DNA from: Pedobacter sp. Leaf170
GTDB lineage: Bacteria > Bacteroidota > Bacteroidia > Sphingobacteriales > Sphingobacteriaceae
DNA: 64,000 bases
Assembly (NCBI RefSeq): GCF_920984665.1
Contig: NZ_CAKLBP010000001.1
Location: forward strand, 958,858-1,022,857
Direction: 5' to 3'
Shown here: positions 16,181-25,455 of the stretch, piece after piece
Position numbering within the stretch: the first letter of the stretch is position 1
How the letters are laid out: each line of letters opens with the position of its first letter
Made by a program: the position numbers and the translations under genes
The notes under the pieces: model-generated
What the model was told of the DNA's origin: nothing
The model's input: the letters and a program-made list of their open reading frames with translations, nothing else
Database searches by the model: none

Positions 16181-17401
16181 TTGGTAGGAACTATTATGTA
16201 TTCGCTCAATTTTTTAGTCAGTATAACTTGTTTTTTTCTTCTGCTTTTTTCGGTGCATCTTTTTTTTTCTAAAAAAGGAAATCGAACGAATAACATTCTG
16301 CTGTCTATTGTTTTCTTTGCCAGATTTGGTCAAATTTTAAATTCTATAACCATTACCGCTGGTGACGAAAGGTTTTTGCCAATACTTTTTCAAAGTTTAA
16401 CACCACTATACTTTACCGTTCCTGCTTGTTTTTACTTGTATATTTCTGGCTTTTTAACAGATAGAAAGCGAATATCTAAAGTTCAATGGCTTCATTTCCT
16501 ACCTGCACTGCTGGCTGTCATACACGTAATTCCCTGGCCGGGTGTGCCACCATTAGAATGGCCGCTTATTTCTGATCAATTAGCACAGAATGGATATCTA
16601 ACACTCAAAGCCAGAAATGGGCTATTTCCTGGATACTTCCACAGCTTTGGCAGAACTATATTGGCATTAACCTATTTGGCTTTATGCTGGAAAGCAATTT
16701 ATAAATCTGGTATCATTAAATCTGATGCGAGGGTAAATCCAGGTAAAGACTGGGTGCTGTTTATACTCGGTGTGGCAACAATGTTTCAAATTATTGGTAT
16801 TTCTCCTATTATTTATCTTGCGCTAAATATTCCACTTAATCACACCTACTTTGTTATCTTCAACTGCGTTGCTCTATTACTAGCATTATCTTATGCACTG
16901 CACAAACCAAAGCTTTTTTACGGCTATCTTTTGGTTGCCACTACGTGGGATGGAAAATCTTATCTCGTGAAGGCAGATGAGGTACCGGAAATAGAAGTTC
17001 TAAAGGAAGAAATTGAACCAGATCAGCCCGCAGCGGTGGTTAAGAAACGGAGTTACCTCTCTACAGCAAAGCTTTCCTCTTATTCTCAACTTATGATACA
17101 AATGATGGAAGAGGAGCAAATGTATTTGAAACCAGATCTTCAGATTATTGATTTAGCAACTAAAATTAACATTCCCGTTCATCATTGTTCTTATGTTTTG
17201 AATACAAAAATAGGAAAGAATTTTAGGGACTGGATTAACGCTTACCGCGTTGAATATTTCTTAAAACAGTATCCTGTAAAAGGCTCGAGGATGACCATCG
17301 AAGCGATAGCGCAAGAATCTGGCTTTAAAAGTCCGGCCACTTTCTATAATGCTTTCAAAAAAGAAAAAGGCTTACTACCAAGCAGTTATTTCAATAAATA
17401 A
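16181..17401 (+). CDS. AraC-family regulator with N-terminal seven-helix membrane domain
   Basis: This 406-residue protein has a membrane N-terminal half with about seven hydrophobic helices (residues 5-245; for example LNFLVSITCFFLLLFSVHLF). A linker follows, then a C-terminal AraC-type DNA-binding domain at about 310-404 (IIDLATKINIPVHHCSYVL; TIEAIAQESGFKSPATFYNA; FKKEKGLLPSSYF). This is a common Bacteroidota one-component sensor-regulator held in the membrane. The signal and targets are not readable. ATG at 16181 has a short preceding ORF fragment; the true start could be the Met two codons later (MYSLNFLV). Confidence 0.88.
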   Translation: MVGTIMYSLNFLVSITCFFLLLFSVHLFFSKKGNRTNNILLSIVFFARFGQILNSITITAGDERFLPILFQSLTPLYFTVPACFYLYISGFLTDRKRISKVQWLHFLPALLAVIHVIPWPGVPPLEWPLISDQLAQNGYLTLKARNGLFPGYFHSFGRTILALTYLALCWKAIYKSGIIKSDARVNPGKDWVLFILGVATMFQIIGISPIIYLALNIPLNHTYFVIFNCVALLLALSYALHKPKLFYGYLLVATTWDGKSYLVKADEVPEIEVLKEEIEPDQPAAVVKKRSYLSTAKLSSYSQLMIQMMEEEQMYLKPDLQIIDLATKINIPVHHCSYVLNTKIGKNFRDWINAYRVEYFLKQYPVKGSRMTIEAIAQESGFKSPATFYNAFKKEKGLLPSSYFNK

Positions 17402-17572
17402 CGCATCAATAAACCCTAATGCAGTAGAAATTCATCTAACCATTCAACGGTTAGGGCTTTCAATCCAATACTTTTAATTGCTTTGAGGTATTTGCTGATA
17501 TTTTTGAGTAAGGAAATTAAATTTAATCTTTTCCACAACCGGCATCCAACTCTAAATTATTTACCAAGCAAT

Positions 17573-18184
17573 ATGATAAAAGATTCTACATATCCTTTAT
17601 TGATACAACCATTGTTTAATTATTTTGAACAGTTCTACCCTTTGTCTGAAAGTTTTATAAATTATCATATCAAAACTTGCACTTTTTTGAAAGTGAAGAA
17701 AAACAAGTTTATCCTCTCCCCTCTTGAGGACAATAATTCGATGTACTTTTTAATTAAAGGTTTGGTTAGGGGTTTTGTTAAAGATGGACAGAAAGATATA
17801 AGTACATGGTTTGTTTCAGGTAATGAAATGATATCAGCCATAAGAAAACCAAATCAAGGATTAAGACCCTCTTATGAGTATCTACAGGCATTAGAAGATA
17901 GTGAGCTAATCTCTATCCCATATCAAAATGTTGATTTTTTATCGCACCTTGAAGAAACCAATATAATAAGAAGAAAACTTTTAGAGATACAACATTATGC
18001 GGCAGCTGAAAGGGCAATTTTAGCCAGGATTCCTTCTGCTATGGGAAGGTTTCTCAAATTTGAAAGTATGCAGCCTAACACCAATCAAATACCACTGCGG
18101 TATTTGGCAAGTTATTTAGGCATGCGATTAGAAACATTAAGCAGAATCAGGTCAAAATTATTATTGATGCCTACGGCTAGTTAA
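17573..18184 (+). CDS. Crp/Fnr-family transcriptional regulator
   Basis: From the ATG at 17573 this is a 203-residue protein with a cyclic-nucleotide-binding-like beta-barrel (about 35-125; MYFLIKGLVRGFVKDGQKDI) and a C-terminal helix-turn-helix (about 165-195; LASYLGMRLETLSRIRSKLL). The open frame extends 30 codons further upstream, but that part is not like the family, so I chose the internal ATG. The phosphate-binding residues of cAMP receptors are not evident, so the ligand is open. It lies before a DoxX gene, 68 bp away, which it may control. Confidence 0.87.
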   Translation: MIKDSTYPLLIQPLFNYFEQFYPLSESFINYHIKTCTFLKVKKNKFILSPLEDNNSMYFLIKGLVRGFVKDGQKDISTWFVSGNEMISAIRKPNQGLRPSYEYLQALEDSELISIPYQNVDFLSHLEETNIIRRKLLEIQHYAAAERAILARIPSAMGRFLKFESMQPNTNQIPLRYLASYLGMRLETLSRIRSKLLLMPTAS

Positions 18185-18252
18185 ATTTAATTGCTGTAAT
18201 AGATGCATGTTAAGTTTTTCTTCGTAAATTAAGGTAATCAAATATTTTCCTT

Positions 18253-18714
18253 ATGAGCGCAATAAAAAAAATTCAGAATTGGGGCGATAGCCACCATCCT
18301 GCATGGATTGATGTTTTCCGTGTTATTTTAGGTCTGATTTTAATTTGGAAAGGAATTGCCTTTTGGATTAATCTTGATGCATTTAATTCGCTCATGCGTG
18401 GAGCACATTTGGGTGCCGCAGTGTCAATCAGCATTTTTGCCCATTTAATCATATTAATGCATATTGTTGGTGGTTTAGCCATTACTCTTGGCACATACAC
18501 GCGTACATTTTGCCTGCTCAACATCCCAATACTTGTTGGCGCAACTTTTTTTATCAATTTATCGCATGGCATATTTAAGCCGTATAATGAGTTTTGGTTG
18601 TCGCTAATTGTACTCATCGCACTAATCTGTTTTTTAATTGAAGGAAACGGTATTTTCTCGGTTGACAGACAACATGATGAAAGCTTAAAAAAGAGTGGCG
18701 AAGCTAAAAAATAA
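18253..18714 (+). CDS. DoxX-family membrane protein
   Basis: This 153-residue protein has four hydrophobic helices and typical DoxX features: VFRVILGLILIWKGIAFWIN near the start, and HIVGGLAITLGTYTRTFCLL and ILVGATFFINL later. The family includes quinone-linked and stress-response membrane proteins, and its biochemistry is mostly unresolved. The gene follows a Crp-type regulator on the same strand. The C-terminus is a charged cytoplasmic tail (RQHDESLKKSGEAKK). Confidence 0.82.
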   Translation: MSAIKKIQNWGDSHHPAWIDVFRVILGLILIWKGIAFWINLDAFNSLMRGAHLGAAVSISIFAHLIILMHIVGGLAITLGTYTRTFCLLNIPILVGATFFINLSHGIFKPYNEFWLSLIVLIALICFLIEGNGIFSVDRQHDESLKKSGEAKK

Positions 18715-18773
18715 TTGAAGTGAAGTTTTCTCTTTTTTAATACGATTTCGTGCGGCCAGGTTATTTTTAATTT

Positions 18774-18781
18774 TATATTTG
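18774..18781 (+). promoter_or_regulatory. probable -7 box of the gluconate operon
   Basis: TATATTTG is a perfect match to the Bacteroidota -7 consensus TAnnTTTG, 53 bp before the LacI-type regulator ATG. No good TTTG is found 19 bp upstream; the nearest is TTCG with a longer spacing. Confidence 0.45.
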
Positions 18782-18834
18782 CTTAACGCCAAATTATTTT
18801 TGGGCCTCTATTTAATTATTAAGAATAATCACCT

Positions 18835-19863
18835 ATGAACGAAAAAATATCGATTAAAGATATAGCAAACCGTGTTGGCACCTCTACAACCACTGTTTCA
18901 TTTGTTCTTAATGGTAAGGCAGAAGAAAAGCACATCAGCGCAAATATTACTGCAAAAGTGTTAAGCGTAGTTGCTGAGCTTGGTTATCAGCCAAACTCTA
19001 TTGCCCGCAGCCTGCGCACCGGAAAATCAAAAATAATAGGTTTTCTTGTTGATGATATATCCAAGCCCTTCTTTTCAAACATTGCCGGGGTAATTGACCA
19101 GGCCGCCTCTGCTCAGGGTTATAAAATTATTTTTAGCAGTACGGGGAGTGATAAAAAGAGGATAAAAGAAATATTGAGCATGTTTAAAGAACGCTCAGTT
19201 GACGGATATATAATTGCCACTGCCGAAGGATTAGAGGAAGAGATAGGTGCATTGGTGAATAGCGGTACGCCCGTTGTTTTGTTTGACAGATATCTACCCA
19301 ATATTAAGTCAGACTATATCCTCACCAATAATCATGGCGCTACCTTTGATGCCACTACTCATCTTATCGAAAATGGCTATGAAAATATAGCTTTTGTTAC
19401 CATTAAGACAGTACAGAAACAAATGCTTGAACGTTTAAACGGTTACACCGAAGCTTTGCAGAAAAATGGCAAAAAACCTCAGGTATTAGAGATTAACTAC
19501 CAGAATTCAGAACAGGCAACATTAGCAATACAGAAATTTTTAGAGGCACATAAGGAGCTCGATGCAGTGATATTTGCATCGAACTATTTAACCATGGATG
19601 GCTTGAAGTTATCTCGCTTTGGTAAAGAAAAGCTTTTATCAGGTTTAGCCATTGTGTCTTTTGACGATTTTGAATTGCTGGAGTTTATCAAGCCATCGAT
19701 AACGGCCATTCAGCAGCCTATACAAGAATTGGGAGAAAAAGTTGTAAAGCAATTATTGAAAAGATTGAAAGCGGATACAAACGATACGGAACGCGAAACC
19801 TTTAATATTGATGCCAGCCTTTGCATCAGGCAATCGACTCAGAAAAACACTGTACGCAATTAA
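18835..19863 (+). CDS. LacI-family transcriptional regulator of gluconate use
   Basis: This 342-residue protein has an N-terminal LacI helix-turn-helix at about 5-50 (SIKDIANRVGTSTTTVSFVL), a hinge helix (PNSIARSLRTGKSKIIGFLV), and a periplasmic-binding-protein-like effector domain up to about 335. It is first in a tight operon, with 14 bp to the gluconokinase gene and 8 bp from that to the permease gene. It is therefore probably the local regulator, responding to gluconate or a phosphorylated derivative. The effector identity is inferred from the neighbours. Confidence 0.9.
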   Translation: MNEKISIKDIANRVGTSTTTVSFVLNGKAEEKHISANITAKVLSVVAELGYQPNSIARSLRTGKSKIIGFLVDDISKPFFSNIAGVIDQAASAQGYKIIFSSTGSDKKRIKEILSMFKERSVDGYIIATAEGLEEEIGALVNSGTPVVLFDRYLPNIKSDYILTNNHGATFDATTHLIENGYENIAFVTIKTVQKQMLERLNGYTEALQKNGKKPQVLEINYQNSEQATLAIQKFLEAHKELDAVIFASNYLTMDGLKLSRFGKEKLLSGLAIVSFDDFELLEFIKPSITAIQQPIQELGEKVVKQLLKRLKADTNDTERETFNIDASLCIRQSTQKNTVRN

Positions 19864-19877
19864 GTCCAAATTTATAG

Positions 19878-21356
19878 ATGAGATATCTTTTAGGCATCGA
19901 TATTGGCACCGGAAGCACTAAAGCAGTAGCACTTGATTTAGCTTATCAACCGATTTGTGCAAGCCAGCACCACTACCCTACTCAATCTCCAAAACCGGGT
20001 TATAGTGAGCAGAACCCTGAGCTAATCTGGAATGCATTTTTAAATTGTATAAGTGATTTAAAGTCACAACTTAAAGCAGAGCCAATAGCAATTGGTTTAA
20101 GTTCGGCTATGCACAGTTTAATTTTGGTTGATAAAACCAGCTTACCTTTAGCACCAATGCTCACCTGGGCGGATAACCGCAGCGCTGAGATTGCGGATAG
20201 ATTATTAACCGGTGATGAGGGTTTGCCGCTTTATGTATCAACCGGAACGCCGATTCATACAATGTCTCCGCTTTGCAAAATCATCTGGTTTAAAGAGAAT
20301 GAACCTGAATTATTTGCTAAAACCGAAAAATTTATTTCGATAAAAGAATACATCTGGTTTAAATTGTATGGCGAGTATGTTATAGATTATTCCATCGCTT
20401 CAGCCACCGGTTTATTTAATATTAATGCTTTAAAATGGGATGAGCAGGCACTAGCCCTATGCAATATTACCGGCTCAAAACTCTCCAGGCCTGTCCCCAC
20501 ATCCTATAACGAAACAAGCATTTTATCTAAACATCAAAATGTAATAGAAAAAGCTAACATTACAATTGGCGCAAGTGATGGATGTTTAGCAAACTTGGGC
20601 AGTAAGGCAATTTTAGAAGGTGCGGCAGCGCTCACTATTGGTACTTCCGGAGCTTTGCGTGTTGCAAGCCGGCGACCAATAGTGAATACAAACGCCATGA
20701 CCTTCAATTATATTTTGGATAGCGAAACCTTTATCTGTGGCGGTCCGATAAATAATGGTGGTTTAGCTTTGCAGTGGCTTCTGAAAAATGTGTTTGGAAA
20801 AACTGACCTAAATGATGAGGATTACGCCAATTTATTTAATGAAATAGAGACGACTGCCATGGGCAGTAATGGATTGATTTTTTTACCCTACCTAACCGGA
20901 GAAAGAGCGCCAATCTGGAATAGCCATGCTTCTGGAACTTTTTTGGGTTTAACCAATCAACACGAACAAAAACATATTGCAAGAGCGGTAATTGAGGGCA
21001 TCTGTTTTTCCTTGTTTGATGTTTTAGTTGAAATGGAAGCCCATGGCGCAAACATTCAAAAAATTCATGCCAGTGGCGGTTTTGTACATTCAAAAACGTG
21101 GATGCAAATTCTGGCAGACATTACCGGTAAGCAAATTTTACTCATTAGCGAAGAAGACGCTTCGGCAATTGGGGCTGCTTATCTTGCGGCAAAATCTATC
21201 GGCTTAAGCGAATCCTATCCATCAACAACCAATGATACTTTAGAAATAATTTTACCAAACCCATCGAACCATATTTACTATAAAAAAATCTTTAACATCT
21301 ATAAAAAAGCATACCTTAATTTAAAAGAATGTATGCAAGAACTTAACCACTCTTAA
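19878..21356 (+). CDS. gntK: FGGY-family carbohydrate kinase, probable gluconokinase
   Basis: This 492-residue protein has two actin-like domains. The N-terminal phosphate loop is LLGIDIGTGSTKAVALD (residues 4-20). The substrate-site region MHSLILVDKTSLPLAPMLTW includes W and D residues of FGGY kinases. The second domain carries LTIGTSGALR and the adenosine loop ASGGFVHSKTWMQILADITG. It would phosphorylate gluconate to 6-phosphogluconate for the pentose phosphate or Entner-Doudoroff routes. The assignment to gluconate rather than xylulose or another sugar rests on the downstream GntP-type permease. Length is normal. Confidence 0.88.
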   Translation: MRYLLGIDIGTGSTKAVALDLAYQPICASQHHYPTQSPKPGYSEQNPELIWNAFLNCISDLKSQLKAEPIAIGLSSAMHSLILVDKTSLPLAPMLTWADNRSAEIADRLLTGDEGLPLYVSTGTPIHTMSPLCKIIWFKENEPELFAKTEKFISIKEYIWFKLYGEYVIDYSIASATGLFNINALKWDEQALALCNITGSKLSRPVPTSYNETSILSKHQNVIEKANITIGASDGCLANLGSKAILEGAAALTIGTSGALRVASRRPIVNTNAMTFNYILDSETFICGGPINNGGLALQWLLKNVFGKTDLNDEDYANLFNEIETTAMGSNGLIFLPYLTGERAPIWNSHASGTFLGLTNQHEQKHIARAVIEGICFSLFDVLVEMEAHGANIQKIHASGGFVHSKTWMQILADITGKQILLISEEDASAIGAAYLAAKSIGLSESYPSTTNDTLEIILPNPSNHIYYKKIFNIYKKAYLNLKECMQELNHS

Positions 21357-21364
21357 ACCAAATT

Positions 21365-22654
21365 ATGTCTCTACTCATCGTATTACTTGGCATATTGCTA
21401 CTTCTCGTACTGATAATTAAAAAGTTAAATCCGATGATTGCGCTTCTTTTAGTTGCTATTGTTACGGGGTTGTTTTTAGGGATGCCTGCAGCAAAAGTGA
21501 TGGCAGCGGTGAGCAATGGTATAGGCAGTACGCTCGGCAGCATGGTAATGGTATTGGCATTAGGCGCCATGATGGGTAAATTAATTGAAGATAGTGGTGC
21601 TGCCAAAAAGATTGTTTTCATTTTAATTAGGGCCTTCGGACAAAAAAATATTCAGTGGGCGGTATTAATTACTGGTTTGCTTGTCGGCATTCCTTTGTTT
21701 TACAACGCTGGTTTTGTTGTACTTATTCCTTTAGTTTTTGCCATTGCAAGTGCAACAGGATTACCAAAGCTATACATCGGAATACCAATGGCTGCAGCAT
21801 TATCTGTTACACATGGTTTTTTACCCCCGCATCCGGGCCCGGTATCTTTGGCAGCAATTTTTCATGCTGATGTTGGTAAAACCTTAATTTATGGCCTGGT
21901 GTTAAGCATTCCGATTGCAATAATCGCCGGTGTTTATTTTCCCCGGTTGATAATTAAAAAACCTTTTGGCCACGATACTATGCAATTTAAAATTGCCGAA
22001 GATGAGCATTTACCATCAACCGCCAAAAGCTTTTTCACCGCCTTGCTACCTGTTTTTTTAATTATAGCGGGCACGGTTGGCACAGCCATTAAAAGTCCAT
22101 ATTTAGCAAAACCAGTATTTATATTTTTAGCCGACCCAACTGCAGCATTGCTTATTGCAGTTTTAATTACGGTACTCATTCAAGATAATCCTATAGCGAA
22201 AGCAATGGAATCATGTGTTGAAGGTGTAAAGAGCATTGCCATGATTATTTTAATCATCGCCGCTGGCGGAGCTTTTAAACAAATACTTGTAGATAGTGGC
22301 GTAGGCGAAACAGTTAAACTGTTTACCATGGGCTTGAATTTATCGCCTTTATTTTTAGCATGGCTGATAACGGCTTCATTAAGGGTAACGTTAGGCTCTG
22401 CTACCGTTGCTGCCCTAACTGCATCAGGTATTGTACTGCCATTTATTGGCATTGGCGCTTCACCAGAATTAATGGTATTGGCTGTTGGCGCAGGCAGTTT
22501 AATGTTTTCTCATGTAAACGATACCGGATTCTGGATGTTTAAAGAATACTTCAATCTTAACTTAAAACAAACCTTTAAAACCTGGACGGCAATGGAAACT
22601 ATCGTTTCTGTACTCGGCTTAATTGGTGTTCTGATAATAAATAATTTTATTTAA
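21365..22654 (+). CDS. gntP: gluconate:H+ symporter, GntP family
   Basis: This 429-residue protein has about 12-14 hydrophobic helices and GntP signatures. These include GIPLFYNAGFVVLIPLVFAI (about 110-130), HGFLPPHPGPVSLAAIFHAD (about 150-170), GSATVAALTASGIVLPFIG and HVNDTGFWMFKEYFNLNLKQ near the end. The family imports gluconate or related sugar acids with protons across the inner membrane. The gene starts 8 bp after the kinase gene and ends 5 bp before the convergent histidine kinase stop. Confidence 0.92.
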   Translation: MSLLIVLLGILLLLVLIIKKLNPMIALLLVAIVTGLFLGMPAAKVMAAVSNGIGSTLGSMVMVLALGAMMGKLIEDSGAAKKIVFILIRAFGQKNIQWAVLITGLLVGIPLFYNAGFVVLIPLVFAIASATGLPKLYIGIPMAAALSVTHGFLPPHPGPVSLAAIFHADVGKTLIYGLVLSIPIAIIAGVYFPRLIIKKPFGHDTMQFKIAEDEHLPSTAKSFFTALLPVFLIIAGTVGTAIKSPYLAKPVFIFLADPTAALLIAVLITVLIQDNPIAKAMESCVEGVKSIAMIILIIAAGGAFKQILVDSGVGETVKLFTMGLNLSPLFLAWLITASLRVTLGSATVAALTASGIVLPFIGIGASPELMVLAVGAGSLMFSHVNDTGFWMFKEYFNLNLKQTFKTWTAMETIVSVLGLIGVLIINNFI

Positions 22655-22659
22655 GGTTT

Positions 22660-23862
22660 TTAGACCATCGGAATCGTTACTTCAAAATTTGTTCCCCAAC
22701 CCATTTGCGATTCTATTTTTATATCACCTTTTAAACTTCTAATATTATCTACAACCATTGGTAATCCCAAACCGTAACCACGCTCACCCATAGTGCCTTT
22801 TGTGGTACCCATCTCGCCTGATAGTATTTTTTCAACTGATTGTTCGCTCAATCCATTTCCATTATCAGAAACATTAATGATTAGCGTTTTAGCATCTTCC
22901 TTAACTTCTAGTTCGAGTTTTACGGTTACTGTTCCATAATCAGAACTAAACTTAATCGCATTTGATATTAAGTTGCCGGCAATATGCAGCATTTTGTTTT
23001 TTGTAAATAACACCCTGGTGTTGGCATTACCAGTAGTTACCTTAAAAAAGATATTTTTGGCTTTAGCCTGTGGCAGATATAGTTTTTCTAGCTTATCTTT
23101 AAATGATATCAAATCGAAGCTATCCTCTTTGGGAGATTTCTCCCGATTTAATATTTCTTCTGATAAAGATAATACAGCCTTCGTAGTCTTATCAATCATC
23201 TCAATATAATCCAACACATCTTCAGGATTAGATTTATTAACCTTTTTTCGGATAATATCAATAATGCCGGTTATACCTGATAAAGGACCTCTGATATCAT
23301 GAGCGGTTTTTAAATGATCAACCCTGTAATCATCTAATTCTGATTTTACACTGTGTAATATTTTTAAATTGATAAGCTTCTCTACAACTTCGTTTGCAAT
23401 TAATTTGAGTAGTTCAATTTTTTCTGGCGATAGCTTTTTAGTCTTTTTATCTAAAACGCATAAGGCACCAATATTATGCCCGTTGGGGGTTGTTAGCGGT
23501 ATACCGAAATAATACCTTAAGTTTAATGGATTTCTGACATAGAAAAAATCCTTCATCCTGTCATCCAAAGATAAATCCCTGACCTCAAAATGATCTTTCT
23601 CCAAAATAGTATATTGACAAATAGATTCTTCTCTGGGCATCTGATCAATATCTAGCCCATAGTTTGAAACCGACCATTGCGTAAATGAATCTATTAAATT
23701 AACTAATGAGATATCAGTTTCTGCAATTTTAGCTGCCAAAGCAGTTAAATGTTCAAACTCTTGTTTTAAATTGGTATAATCAGGATCGAAATCAGTGAGT
23801 TCAGAAAGCCTAGAAATTTCATTCTCTGGTATCGGGCGGATGTGTTCAAAAGGGGGATTCAT
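22660..23862 (-). CDS. GAF-domain sensor histidine kinase
   Basis: This 400-residue protein has no membrane segment. The N-terminal GAF domain (about 25-170) includes TPNGHNIGALCVLDKKTKKL. The H-box DHLKTAHDIRGPLSGITGII carries the phospho-accepting His at about 193. The ATPase domain shows the N-box GNLISNAIKFSSDYG, G1 VSDNGNGLS and G2 GERGYGLGLPMV. It is a soluble kinase. No response regulator is adjacent, so the partner is elsewhere. Confidence 0.9.
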   Translation of the reverse strand: MNPPFEHIRPIPENEISRLSELTDFDPDYTNLKQEFEHLTALAAKIAETDISLVNLIDSFTQWSVSNYGLDIDQMPREESICQYTILEKDHFEVRDLSLDDRMKDFFYVRNPLNLRYYFGIPLTTPNGHNIGALCVLDKKTKKLSPEKIELLKLIANEVVEKLINLKILHSVKSELDDYRVDHLKTAHDIRGPLSGITGIIDIIRKKVNKSNPEDVLDYIEMIDKTTKAVLSLSEEILNREKSPKEDSFDLISFKDKLEKLYLPQAKAKNIFFKVTTGNANTRVLFTKNKMLHIAGNLISNAIKFSSDYGTVTVKLELEVKEDAKTLIINVSDNGNGLSEQSVEKILSGEMGTTKGTMGERGYGLGLPMVVDNIRSLKGDIKIESQMGWGTNFEVTIPMV

Positions 23863-23981
23863 GCAAGTTTTTTATATTTCCGAGCGCAAGCCAAATTATA
23901 ACATATTGTTATTATTCAAAAATATTTCAGTAAAAAAAAGAAAATAGTGTTAATCCAGTGATATTAAGGTATTGATAATTT

Positions 23982-24662
23982 TTATAAAAGAGGTTTCAAA
24001 ACAACCCAAACATTATCTGCTAAAATCTTATCGCCTTCTGCTGTTGGGTGAATTCCATCGGCCTGATTAAGCTTTGCCACACCACCAACCTTATCCAAAA
24101 GAAACGGAATTAAAGCCGCATTATTCTTTTCAGCAAGCTGTGGAAATATGTTTTTAAAGTCGGATGTATATTTTGCACCCATACTTGGCGGCATTTGCAT
24201 GCCTGCAATCACAATTTTTACATCCGGATATTTAGCCTTTACCTTATCAATAATGCTTTGTAAATTTTTAGCTGTTTCTAAAACTGGTAAGCCTCGCAAA
24301 CCATCATTAGACCCTAGCTCCAATACAAAAACATCAATTTTTTGCTTTAATAACCAATCTATACGGGCTTTGCCTGCGGCAGATGTTTCTCCACTTAAAC
24401 CGCCATTAATTACTTTGTAAGGTAATTTTTCGGCATCTATTTTTTGCTGAATAACTGCAGGATACGCCTCTGTAGGCTCCAATCCATAACCAGCTGTTAA
24501 ACTTGTTCCAAAAAACAATATTGTTTTAATTGGTGTCGTTACTTCGGCTTTGCCATTTTTAGCCGAATCATTATCTACTATTTTATCTGATTTACTGTTG
24601 TTTGAGCAAGCGGCAAAAAGTCCTGCAAAAACAATTAAAGTCATTATGCGTTTTCGTAACAT
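23982..24662 (-). CDS. lipoprotein SGNH-family esterase (TesA/arylesterase-like)
   Basis: This 226-residue protein has a lipoprotein signal with lipobox LFAAC (Cys19). SGNH blocks are visible. Block I is FFGTSLTAGYG, with Thr where GDSL has Asp. Block II is GGLSGETSAAGKARIDWLL. Block III is ELGSNDGLRGL. The catalytic pair is DGIHPTAEGD. It would hydrolyse esters or thioesters in the periplasm. It is divergent from an ABC ATPase-permease pair. In E. coli the tesA-ybbA-ybbP neighbourhood has the same layout, which supports a related job. Confidence 0.9.
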   Translation of the reverse strand: MLRKRIMTLIVFAGLFAACSNNSKSDKIVDNDSAKNGKAEVTTPIKTILFFGTSLTAGYGLEPTEAYPAVIQQKIDAEKLPYKVINGGLSGETSAAGKARIDWLLKQKIDVFVLELGSNDGLRGLPVLETAKNLQSIIDKVKAKYPDVKIVIAGMQMPPSMGAKYTSDFKNIFPQLAEKNNAALIPFLLDKVGGVAKLNQADGIHPTAEGDKILADNVWVVLKPLL

Positions 24663-24723
24663 ATCTATATTTTCAAGCTCTAATTATCAAAAATCAATAT
24701 CTTTAACAGGATATACGTAACTA

Positions 24724-25455
24724 ATGTTAGTTTCGTGTTGGTCCTCATACTTAAATATTCAGCCATTGGAAAATATCCTGAACATCCGAAATGTAAGCAA
24801 AATTTATCAGAGTGCAGGCCATGAACTTACCGTTTTACATAACATTAACCTTAGCATAAAAACCGGCTCAACGGTTGCAATAACGGGTCCATCCGGAAGT
24901 GGAAAAACTACCTTACTTGGGCTTTGTGCTGGTTTAGATAGGGCATCATCTGGTAATGTTGAGCTTGCCGGCGTTTTGTTAGATAAGCTCTCTGAAGATG
25001 AGCGTGCAGCAGTGCGTAACCAGCACGTTGGCTTTATTTTTCAAAATTTTCAGTTACTGCCAACTTTAACCGCTTTAGAAAATGTTATGGTTCCTTTAGA
25101 ATTAAGAGGTTTAAAAAATATTAAGCCACAGGCGATGGAATTACTGGACAAAGTTGGGCTTGCAGAGCGGGCACATCATTATCCAATTCAATTATCTGGT
25201 GGCGAGCAGCAAAGGGTTTCGCTGGCAAGGGCATTTTCGAATAAACCAGCAATTTTATTTGCCGATGAGCCAACCGGAAATCTTGATGCAGAAACGAGTG
25301 AGAAAATTATTAAACTGCTTTTCGATTTAAATACTGATGCAGGCACAACCCTGGTTATTGTAACACATGATTTAGATCTGGCATCGAGAACCAGCAGGGT
25401 TGTAAAAATGAAAGGTGGATTAATCATTGCCGACGAAAATCCGACTTATGCATAA
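24724..25455 (+). CDS. ABC transporter ATP-binding protein, LolD/YbbA type
   Basis: This 243-residue protein has Walker A ITGPSGSGKTTLLGL, Q-loop FIFQNFQLLPTLTA, signature LSGGEQQRVSLARA, Walker B ILFADEPTGNLD and the H-loop His in VTHDLDLA. It belongs to the MacB/LolD class that works with FtsX-type permeases. The first 14 residues are not conserved-looking. The true start could be the TTG at 24766 (LENILNIRNV), but ATG 24724 is kept here. The permease gene overlaps its end by 8 bp, so the two are translated together. Confidence 0.9.
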   Translation: MLVSCWSSYLNIQPLENILNIRNVSKIYQSAGHELTVLHNINLSIKTGSTVAITGPSGSGKTTLLGLCAGLDRASSGNVELAGVLLDKLSEDERAAVRNQHVGFIFQNFQLLPTLTALENVMVPLELRGLKNIKPQAMELLDKVGLAERAHHYPIQLSGGEQQRVSLARAFSNKPAILFADEPTGNLDAETSEKIIKLLFDLNTDAGTTLVIVTHDLDLASRTSRVVKMKGGLIIADENPTYA